DNA from: JBDRNO01 sp043811005
GTDB taxonomy: Bacteria > Bacteroidota > Bacteroidia > NORP154
DNA length: 17,325 nt
NCBI GenBank assembly: GCA_043811005.1
Contig: JBDRNO010000017.1
Coordinates: 1 to 17,325, forward strand
Direction of reading: 5' to 3'
Shown: one piece after another, positions 6,160 to 12,693 of the stretch
Layout: the number at the start of each line of letters is the position of its first letter
Numbering within the stretch: position 1 is the stretch's first letter
Notes under the pieces: generated by a model
What the model was told of the DNA's origin: nothing
Seen by the model: only the letters and a program-made list of their open reading frames with translations
Database searches by the model: none
Made by a program: the position numbers and the translations under genes

Positions 6160-9100
6160 TTAGCGTATCAGCGTAACATGCCCAACGTACTGATGCCTTC
6201 TTCCGAAAAAGTCAAATGTATAGATCACCCACACGTAAACATCTGTCTGGGCAATATCCTTGCCGCCATTAGCCCTGCCGTCCCACGGCTGATTTATGTC
6301 ATGGGTCTCAAAAATAAGATCGCCCCACCTGTTATAGATATACATGTCAAAGTTCTTCTCAAGCCCGGTGCCTACAGGGATAAACCAGTCATTATCAGTG
6401 TCACCGTTGGGGGTAAAGGTATTGGGAACAAAAATGGTATAATCGCTGACTATGACCAGGTCATGAATGGCTGTATCCAGGCAACCCACACTGCTGGTAA
6501 TAACAAGCATTACAGTATAGGTCCCGGTATCAGGATATGTATGAGCCGGGTGAATATCAATACTTGAATCACCATCGCCAAAGTACCACTCATGTGATAA
6601 ACTATCCACATAGGGTAACGACATATTGGTAAATATAATTGAGGGGTTCAATATTGTAGTCAATTGCGGGTTCATGGTAAACTCCGCATCAATTGGCTGG
6701 GATGTTACCACTACCGAATGTGTAATGATGCTTTCACATCCGTTGGCATCTGTTACCGTAATAGTATAGGTTCCCGGGCATAAGCCGGTTGCAAATGAAT
6801 CAACAATAGTGCTATCATGCGACCATGAGTAGGTATAAGGAGGTACCCCTCCGGCACGTATCACTGTTGCCTCGCCATCGCAAAACTCTTTACAAAGGGG
6901 ATTATTTGCAGATGTAATACCGGTAGTTAAAGGATCCGGTTCTGAGAGTGTTATGCTTGAGGTTGTGGTATCACATCCATTTGCAGATATTACAGTCACA
7001 GTATATGATATTCCAGCGCATAAGCCGGTTGCCGTAGAATCTATTTGTCCGCCAACCGGAGGATCCCACAAAAATGTGTAAACAGGAAAACCTCCCGTCA
7101 CTGTTACCGTTGCCGTACCATCGCAATTTCCATTGCATATTATATTAGTATAGTTTATAATATCAGATTCCATTGGGGTTGGTTCAAGAATATTTACATA
7201 ATTCATTATTTGGCATCCATTGGCATCGGTTACCATTATATTATGTATCATGGGGCATAAGCCGGTTGCGGTAGCAGTAGTCTGTCCCGAGGGAGTCCAT
7301 TGATAAGTGTAAGGGGGTGTGCCTCCCGTTGTATTTACCGTTGCATCGGCTTCACAAACGTTTTCACAACTGTTATAGGTAACGGAAATATTTGCCATTA
7401 ATGATAGTGGTTCAATAATTGTTACGGTTGCAAATGCGTCACAACCAATGGAATCGGTTACATGTATAATATAAGTCCCACCGGAAAGATTTACAGCAAT
7501 GGTATCGGTTTGTGCTGCCGGGTCATCCCACAGATATGTGAATGGGGGCGTTCCCCCTGAAATGCTTGCGGTTGCGCTTCCATTATTATCTCCAAAGCAT
7601 GGAACATCCGAGCTTTGGGTAATAGAAGCCGAGAAATTCCCAGGGCTGTTAACAATAGCGGTTGCGGAATTAGTACAACCATTTGCATCTGTAACTGAAA
7701 CCGAATAAACCCCGGCTGCCAATCCCGTTGCCATAAAATCTGTTTGTGCAGACGGGTCATTCCACAAATAGGTATAACCACCCGTTCCCCCGGTTACTGA
7801 AACCTCTGCCTTTCCATTGGCACCATCACAAGTGGCATCAATTTTACTTGTAATGAGAATCAATGAATCGGGTGATTGGATAATTACAGTATCAGTTGCC
7901 ATACACCCGATGCTATCCGTTACAGTTACAACATACACTCCTCCATATAACCCAGTAGCTATAGAGTCGGTTTGCGCTGACATATCGTCCCAAAGGTAAG
8001 TGTATGGAGCCAAGCCGCTATTTGCTTCTGCAATTGCCCCGCCATCATTGGAGTAATAGCAGGTTGTGGTTGTGCTGTTAATTACATTCACTTCAAGATT
8101 GCTAACAGTTACCAAAATTGAAGCAGGCGGGCTCAGGCAGCCATTATCATTTACAAGAACATAATACACGGTTGTTACATCCGGAGAAACAGATAATACA
8201 GGAATTGTTGTAGTGTCTGCCATGCCGTAATTATCCGACCAGTAGTAGATCAGCCCGGAATTGACGCTTGTACTAAAGGCATATAGATCAACAACCGGAG
8301 TTCCTGCACAGATATCCAGGGTATCATCACTTGACAAATAGACATAATGACTGGCGCTTACAAGAACAGGATGAGAAACAGGCGGGCTTTGACATCCGCT
8401 GCTATTAAAAGCTATTAATGAAAAAGCAGTATCCGTTACAGGGCATACCCAAATTGAGTCTGTAACAAACACGTTACTCCATAAATATGTACTGCCGCCA
8501 TTTGCATACAGGGTAAGGCATTCGCCTTCACATATAAAATCATCTCCCGTAATAACTGCTACCGGGTTAGAATCCACCACAACCTGTAATGAATCGGTAT
8601 CCGAATTACCGCAGCAATCGGAGGTTGTCATTAAAGTTATAATATATGTGCCGGGATCATTAAAGGTAACTCCAACAGAATTATAAGAAGGACCGTCATA
8701 AGTTTGAATAAGTGAACTGGAAGGGTCGTAGATCTCCCAGTAATAATTGGAAACATCATTGATCGAGCTTTGAAATGAGAGAGAGTCGCCCGGGCACAGT
8801 ATTGCCGTGCTTGATGGAATAATGACAGGATTGGAAGATGCGGCAGATGTCAAAATCCCTGCAAAATCCGTATAGATATATGTTGTGCCGTCAATGGTCA
8901 ATGATATGGTATGGTAATCTATTACAGAAAATTGAACGGCTGATGGATTGGCTCCTGAAACGAATTGAGGGATTGCATCCGGTCCCAGATCCCAGTCATA
9001 AGTAGTTCCGGCACTTGATGTGCTGAAAATAACATCTTTATTGGTGCAGCCGCTGTTGTTGACAGTAATAATTGCTTCCAGTGGGTCAAAAACGCTTGTT

Positions 9101-12100
9101 TGATTAGCAGCAACACCACCCGGGTCTTCATAAATCGAAAGGTTTTCTCCTGGCTGTCCATTCCCTCCATTGCCTGCGGTTCCGCCAGTTCCTCCATTAC
9201 CGCCTATTCCCCCGCAGCCAATTTCCCCACCCAGGTTTGAACCGCCGGTACCTCCTGTTCCTCCTGCTCCTCCTGCTCCGCCAATGCCGCCAATGCCGCC
9301 TGTTCCGGCAGTGCCGGAGGTTAACTGGCAATCGGTAATATTCCCGTTGCTGCCATTATTATATGTATAAACCGGATAAGAAGACCCACCGCCAAAACCA
9401 CCTGTTCCACCTGCTCCGCCTTCTCCACCGCTACCGCCTCCGCCACCTCCGGAACCGGCACCATTAATACAGGCAATCCAATCCCCTTCACCGGCACCAC
9501 CGCCACCGCCTTTACCCCCTTGTCCCCCGGTTCCATAATTACCTGTCCCTCCTTGTCCACCAATGATCCAGTAACCGCCTGAATGGGTTCCTGCGCTGCC
9601 TAAAGCCCCGCCTGTACCATTTGTTCCACTTGAACCATTTCCGCCATTATTGCCGGATTCAGAACTTGCACACGTAACACCACTATTACAACCACTTTCT
9701 AATCCCGGCCCTCCACCGGCTGTATTAGCTCCATAAACACCAAAAACGCCTCCTCCGTTACCGCCGGTCCCTCCATCCCTGTCTTCCTGTCCGCCACTGG
9801 CGCCTCCACCACCGCCTCCACCCGACTTGGTATCAGCGGAAATGATCCCTGCGTCTCCATTATCTCCCGAAGAGCAACAGCCGCCCAAAGAGCCACCCGC
9901 TCCTCCTGCGCCGCCCCCGGCGCCACCACCGGTCCCACCGGTCCCGCCAACGCCTTCATTACTTGCATTATCATCATCTCCGGTAGTTCCGTTATTCCCG
10001 TTCTGGCCAACTGCCCCGGCAGTTCCCAGCACTCCATCTACCCCGGAACCCCCGGCACCGGAAATAATATTACACCTCACTATATCGTAATCCGAACAAT
10101 TTATCATGTGAATACCATAAGTTGTTGTCCCGTTTCCACCCTGTGCATCTGCTACCTGGATACTAATATCCTGAAACCTGAAATTCGATACCGTATTTAA
10201 TTCAATAGCCGTAAGACGCGAAGGAGAAGCTTGTGGGTTCAGGGCATCCCTGTAAATGGCCGTAGGGGCTGAATTACTCTTAATATCCCAGTTCCCGGGA
10301 TCATAACCACCATCCAAAGTTGTACCATTAGTGATGGAGATGGAATTGGAAATATTATATGTTCCCTGCTGCATCTTGATCGTACTGTTATTGCATTCTG
10401 CAAGAGCAAGCCCTGTTAACAGGTCAGCGGGATCAGCTCGTGTTCCCGAGCCAAAAGTGCCAACACCTGGCATAACAAATATAATATTACAATAGGCAGC
10501 GGGTGGTGGTGGGTTCATGGTTACAATGCTGTAAGCGGTATCCACACACCCATTTGAGTTTGTTGCTTCTACCCAATAAGTCGTGGTTGAAACCGGTGAT
10601 GCCACTATGGAATTAGCAGTACTTCCTGTATTCCATAAGTATGTCCCGCCACCTGATGCGATCAGGGTAACGGAAGCCCCGTTACACAGAACCGGATCCT
10701 GGGGATTGATATTTGCTACAGGTGAAGGATAGACATAAATTGTATAGAAGAGTGTTCTTGTACAGCTTCCATCGGTTGCAAGTAAAGTGTATTGAGTGGT
10801 TACATCCGGACAAACGGTTATCGAGGTACTTGTCTCGCTCGTGTTCCACAGGTATGCATCACACCCGGCTGTTGCGGTTAAGATCACACATTCACCGGCA
10901 CAAACAGTATCTTTTGAAGCGGTAATATCAGGAGCAGGTGGCCCGGGATCAACATATATCGCATAAGAATAGGTTTGCTGACCTAAGATAGGACAATTAT
11001 CATCTGCAATTGTCACTGTCAGCAAATAGGGCGAAGAAACGGTAGTGTCCTCATCTTCAGGGCTTAGGCAAAAAGTAGCTACCGGGCTTGTGCCCCCTTG
11101 TCCCGCAACGTTGAAAGTCCCGCCAGGGACTCCGGAAAACTGTCCTGTCATAGTTAAATTGTCGCCATCGGCATCATTGGCATTTATGATAAAACATATT
11201 GTTCCACAGGCAACTACGGTAATATCATAGTTTGCTCCTCCATTCACCCCGCTTAAGGTAGGGAGAGTATTGTTGCAGTCAATCACCGTTACCTGCATAT
11301 CCCTGATAACGCTGCCAATCAAAACGCCATTGCGGTATTCCTCAACCAATATGGCAACTACGCCTTCCTGGATGGTATTAGGAGTAAAAGTCAGGTCTCC
11401 GGTTACCGGGTCAACCGCAACCGGGGGTGTAGCATCCAGGGGATCAGTAAATGAAAAACCGCCTGCATAATTAACAACAGTTGAAGCATCGCTCATAACA
11501 GGAGCAAGGGAATAAACCAGTGAATCCCCATCGGGCTCTGAGGCGCCATTATTGAAAATATAAGACTGCCCTATACAAACAAAAGGTACGGGAGGAACAC
11601 TGAAAACGGGAGCTGAATTACACGGAGCATCAACGCTGTTCAGCATTGCATTTATATAAAAACTCTCGTTACCGGGATTCGATAAAGTCGTTATAGATGC
11701 ATTCCTGCAGCAAAGGCTATATTCAAATTTCCAATCACTGCAATCAAACGGAAGGGAGGTGATGCCACGGTATATATATTGTTCTATTCCTTTATAGCTC
11801 CCGCCTTCACAGGTTGTGGTAACAGTAATACAAGTAGGGTCAATAATGGTAGGAGTACCGGGTATTTTATTAAGAGTAAATGATGAACCGGAACCACAGG
11901 AAGAGGTTGGAGTAATGCTCATTGAAGAAGGAGCGCTGATCCCGACACAATCGCGATAAAAGCTGATTGTAACCGAGTATGTCCGTGTTGCAGCATCAAT
12001 ACATTCATAGCTGATATCAGCGCCCACACAATGTGAGCCGGTTGCTTTATAAGAAAAAAGCTGGAAGATTATTATCGCAAAGGATATGAAAAAGATTCTG

Positions 12101-12114
12101 ATGTATGAGGTCAT
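6160..12114 (-). CDS. Mosaic T9SS surface protein: Cys-rich head, beta-helix with Gly-rich insert, SprB repeats, sorting domain
   Basis: This complete gene encodes 1984 residues, from ATG at 12114-12112 to TAA at 6160-6162. The start is chosen because a signal peptide follows at once (FFISFAIIIFQLF core, about residues 1-26). Domain order: a Bacteroidota head domain (about 27-278) with SHCVGADISYEC, SFYRDCVG and a CCRN cysteine cluster; a cadherin/Ig-like domain (about 279-390); two Ig-like domains (about 391-538); a right-handed beta-helix-like segment (about 539-685) with IKMQQGTY and TLDGGYDPGNW; a Gly-rich GGX region (about 680-998); two PKD-like domains lacking FGD (about 1000-1180); two Ig-like domains (about 1180-1337); six SprB repeats (about 1338-1800); one PKD domain with YFGDGD (about 1809-1885); and a type B sorting domain (about 1890-1984) with VPNTFTPNGDTDND, YNRWGD and PWDGRANGG. 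Export by T9SS to the cell surface follows from the family. Binding target unknown. Its C-terminus is more distant from those of its two neighbours than they are from each other. Confidence 0.95.
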   Translation of the reverse strand: MTSYIRIFFISFAIIIFQLFSYKATGSHCVGADISYECIDAATRTYSVTISFYRDCVGISAPSSMSITPTSSCGSGSSFTLNKIPGTPTIIDPTCITVTTTCEGGSYKGIEQYIYRGITSLPFDCSDWKFEYSLCCRNASITTLSNPGNESFYINAMLNSVDAPCNSAPVFSVPPVPFVCIGQSYIFNNGASEPDGDSLVYSLAPVMSDASTVVNYAGGFSFTDPLDATPPVAVDPVTGDLTFTPNTIQEGVVAILVEEYRNGVLIGSVIRDMQVTVIDCNNTLPTLSGVNGGANYDITVVACGTICFIINANDADGDNLTMTGQFSGVPGGTFNVAGQGGTSPVATFCLSPEDEDTTVSSPYLLTVTIADDNCPILGQQTYSYAIYVDPGPPAPDITASKDTVCAGECVILTATAGCDAYLWNTSETSTSITVCPDVTTQYTLLATDGSCTRTLFYTIYVYPSPVANINPQDPVLCNGASVTLIASGGGTYLWNTGSTANSIVASPVSTTTYWVEATNSNGCVDTAYSIVTMNPPPPAAYCNIIFVMPGVGTFGSGTRADPADLLTGLALAECNNSTIKMQQGTYNISNSISITNGTTLDGGYDPGNWDIKSNSAPTAIYRDALNPQASPSRLTAIELNTVSNFRFQDISIQVADAQGGNGTTTYGIHMINCSDYDIVRCNIISGAGGSGVDGVLGTAGAVGQNGNNGTTGDDDNASNEGVGGTGGTGGGAGGGAGGAGGSLGGCCSSGDNGDAGIISADTKSGGGGGGGASGGQEDRDGGTGGNGGGVFGVYGANTAGGGPGLESGCNSGVTCASSESGNNGGNGSSGTNGTGGALGSAGTHSGGYWIIGGQGGTGNYGTGGQGGKGGGGGAGEGDWIACINGAGSGGGGGGSGGEGGAGGTGGFGGGSSYPVYTYNNGSNGNITDCQLTSGTAGTGGIGGIGGAGGAGGTGGTGGSNLGGEIGCGGIGGNGGTGGTAGNGGNGQPGENLSIYEDPGGVAANQTSVFDPLEAIITVNNSGCTNKDVIFSTSSAGTTYDWDLGPDAIPQFVSGANPSAVQFSVIDYHTISLTIDGTTYIYTDFAGILTSAASSNPVIIPSSTAILCPGDSLSFQSSINDVSNYYWEIYDPSSSLIQTYDGPSYNSVGVTFNDPGTYIITLMTTSDCCGNSDTDSLQVVVDSNPVAVITGDDFICEGECLTLYANGGSTYLWSNVFVTDSIWVCPVTDTAFSLIAFNSSGCQSPPVSHPVLVSASHYVYLSSDDTLDICAGTPVVDLYAFSTSVNSGLIYYWSDNYGMADTTTIPVLSVSPDVTTVYYVLVNDNGCLSPPASILVTVSNLEVNVINSTTTTCYYSNDGGAIAEANSGLAPYTYLWDDMSAQTDSIATGLYGGVYVVTVTDSIGCMATDTVIIQSPDSLILITSKIDATCDGANGKAEVSVTGGTGGYTYLWNDPSAQTDFMATGLAAGVYSVSVTDANGCTNSATAIVNSPGNFSASITQSSDVPCFGDNNGSATASISGGTPPFTYLWDDPAAQTDTIAVNLSGGTYIIHVTDSIGCDAFATVTIIEPLSLMANISVTYNSCENVCEADATVNTTGGTPPYTYQWTPSGQTTATATGLCPMIHNIMVTDANGCQIMNYVNILEPTPMESDIINYTNIICNGNCDGTATVTVTGGFPVYTFLWDPPVGGQIDSTATGLCAGISYTVTVISANGCDTTTSSITLSEPDPLTTGITSANNPLCKEFCDGEATVIRAGGVPPYTYSWSHDSTIVDSFATGLCPGTYTITVTDANGCESIITHSVVVTSQPIDAEFTMNPQLTTILNPSIIFTNMSLPYVDSLSHEWYFGDGDSSIDIHPAHTYPDTGTYTVMLVITSSVGCLDTAIHDLVIVSDYTIFVPNTFTPNGDTDNDWFIPVGTGLEKNFDMYIYNRWGDLIFETHDINQPWDGRANGGKDIAQTDVYVWVIYTFDFFGRRHQYVGHVTLIR
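6163..6448 (-). other. T9SS type B sorting domain (CHU_C), middle gene
   Basis: C-terminal 95 residues: IFVPNTFTPNGDTDND, YNRWGDLIFET, PWDGRANGGKD, VYVWVIYTFDFFGRRHQY and ending GHVTLIR. Same family as the other two sorting domains but a separate branch: FGRRHQY replaces FGEEHEY and GTGLEKNFDMYIYN replaces GIGIKEFEMFVFN. Confidence 0.92.
6710..8103 (-). repeat. Array of six SprB repeats (middle gene)
   Basis: Six tandem SprB repeats, residues about 1338-1800 of the 1984-residue protein. Openings, in order, are TTTTC, IDATC, SDVPC, YNSC, TNIIC and NNPLC. The last three all carry a second cysteine three residues after the first-loop cysteine (CxxxC) together with TGLC in the later loop; the first three have neither. 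Confidence 0.88.
9120..10075 (-). repeat. Gly-rich GGX low-complexity region on a beta-helix
   Basis: About 320 residues (roughly 680-998 of the 1984-residue protein) dominated by GG, GGX and GX steps such as GGTGGTGGGAGGG and GGIGGIGGAGGAGG. They are interrupted by short aromatic or Cys islands (GGYWIIGG, GDWIACINGAG, GGCCSSGD). It starts where a beta-helix rung (CNIISGAGGSG) ends. A similar rung (ITDCQLTSGTAG) recurs inside it, so the Gly-rich runs look like long loops between helix turns. The DNA is locally GC-rich and strongly strand-biased (pyrimidines on the plus strand). A polyglycine-II-like packing is possible but is inference. Confidence 0.85.
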
Positions 12115-12151
12115 ATTTTAATGTGTCGGAATTTACTCACTATATTGTTTG

Positions 12152-12207
12152 CTTCTCGTTTCTCGCTTCTGGCTCCTTGCTTCTCGCCTCTCGCCTCTCG
12201 CTTCTCG
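12152..12207. repeat. Heptamer tandem repeat (CTTCTCG-type, 8 units)
   Basis: Eight consecutive 7-base units: CTTCTCG, TTTCTCG, CTTCTGG, CTCCTTG, CTTCTCG, CCTCTCG, CCTCTCG, CTTCTCG. It lies 38-93 bases upstream of the middle gene's start codon, so it is in that gene's promoter or leader. The coding strand is purine-rich (CGAGAAG-type). Confidence 0.88.
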
Positions 12208-12232
12208 CTAAATCGCGTTCAATTCTAATCGT

Positions 12233-12240
12233 CAAATATA
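12233..12240 (-). promoter_or_regulatory. Possible Bacteroidota -7 promoter element for the middle gene
   Basis: On the minus strand this reads TATATTTG, an exact match to the TAnnTTTG -7 consensus used by the main Bacteroidota sigma factor. A TTTG-like -33 box at the usual spacing is not seen (nearest TTTG is at 12275-12278, too far). If real, transcription would start near 12226 and the CTTCTCG heptamers would be in the transcribed leader. A single 8-base match in AT-rich DNA can arise by chance. Confidence 0.3.
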
Positions 12241-12318
12241 AGGTGCTAAATTACTAAATTTCTAATTATAGACGCAAAATAAGTGATTTGGTTGCTTGTT
12301 CTCCTCGTAAAATATTGT

Positions 12319-12457
12319 TGCGGGGTGCGGGGTGCTGGTTTGTATGTATGCATGGTTGCATGATTGCATGATTGCATGATTGCATGGTTGCATGGTTGCA
12401 TGATTGCATGGTTGCATGGGTGCATGGTTGCATGGGTGCTGGGTGCTGGGTGCTGGG
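12319..12457. repeat. Composite heptamer-octamer-heptamer tandem repeat
   Basis: Three heptamers (TGCGGGG, TGCGGGG, TGCTGGT; 12319-12339) are followed by a TGTATGTA transition. Then come eleven octamers (TGCATGGT / TGCATGAT / TGCATGGG; 12349-12436) and three perfect TGCTGGG heptamers (12437-12457). The octamer is the exact reverse complement of the ACCATGCA unit at 262-309, and TGCTGGG is the reverse complement of the CCCAGCA seen there, so the two tracts are inverted relatives. Confidence 0.9.
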
Positions 12458-12474
12458 TGACAGAAGTACAACGC

Positions 12475-12502
12475 AAAACCGTCAGGTGTTTCCACCTGAC
12501 GG
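12475..12502 (-). terminator. Candidate intrinsic terminator of the right-hand gene
   Basis: On the minus strand a perfect 10-bp stem, CCGTCAGGTG / CACCTGACGG (12502-12493 and 12488-12479), closes a GAAA (GNRA-type) tetraloop and is followed directly by TTTT. It lies about 190 bases after the right-hand gene's stop codon and about 360 bases before the middle gene's start, where a terminator between separately transcribed genes would be expected. The T-run is short, so a dispersed palindrome is the alternative. Confidence 0.5.
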
Positions 12503-12511
12503 CACACAAAA

Positions 12512-12595
12512 ATTCAATTCTCAATTTCCTAAATCCATTTTCAAATTTCAATTATCCAACACCATTTTCAAATTTCCATTCTCCATTCTCCGTTC
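12512..12595. repeat. Degenerate heptamer tract (TTCAATT/TCCATTC-type)
   Basis: The stretch can be read as twelve 7-base units such as ATTCAAT, TCTCAAT, TTCAAAT, TTCAATT, TCCATTC, TCCATTC, TCCGTTC. It also holds a 15-base direct repeat, CCATTTTCAAATTTC, at 12535-12549 and 12562-12576. The tract resembles a decayed version of the ATTGAAA (reverse complement TTTCAAT) repeat inside the left-hand gene's signal peptide. The 7-base phase is clear at the right end and weaker on the left. Confidence 0.55.
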
Positions 12596-12693
12596 CACAG
12601 CACCTCAAAATAAAATTTAACCTCAAATGCTAACAGCCGACTTGTCATTTGTTATAGTTATAGTTATTGTAAATCACAAAAACCCCGGCAACA

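Larger units (their letters stand above)
12115..12693. other. Gene-free stretch between middle and right-hand genes
   Basis: 579 bases filled almost end to end by short-period repeats: CTTCTCG heptamers (12152-12207), a TGC-GGGG / TGCATGGT composite tract (12319-12457), a 10-bp stem with a GAAA loop (12479-12502) and degenerate TTCAATT heptamers (12512-12595). A possible promoter -7 element for the middle gene is at 12233-12240. No credible gene is seen; the small open frames through the octamer tract are repeat artefacts. Confidence 0.7.

Noticed and set aside
5888..6176. Small plus- and minus-strand proteins of 72-94 residues with 8-residue repeats (CTEFHRSA / LVLSFTEV / HFGKTQYK)
   Set aside because: They exist only because the 24-bp array is a multiple of three and lacks stops in several frames. 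No signal, domain or ribosome-binding context supports translation.
9170..10090. Proline-rich plus-strand frames (PPVPPLPPIPP-type)
   Set aside because: They are the antisense of GGX codons in the Gly-rich region of the middle gene.
12246..12633. Small His/Cys/Met-rich frames through the octamer tract, both strands
   Set aside because: Open in several overlapping frames on both strands because of the low-complexity repeat; no coding evidence.
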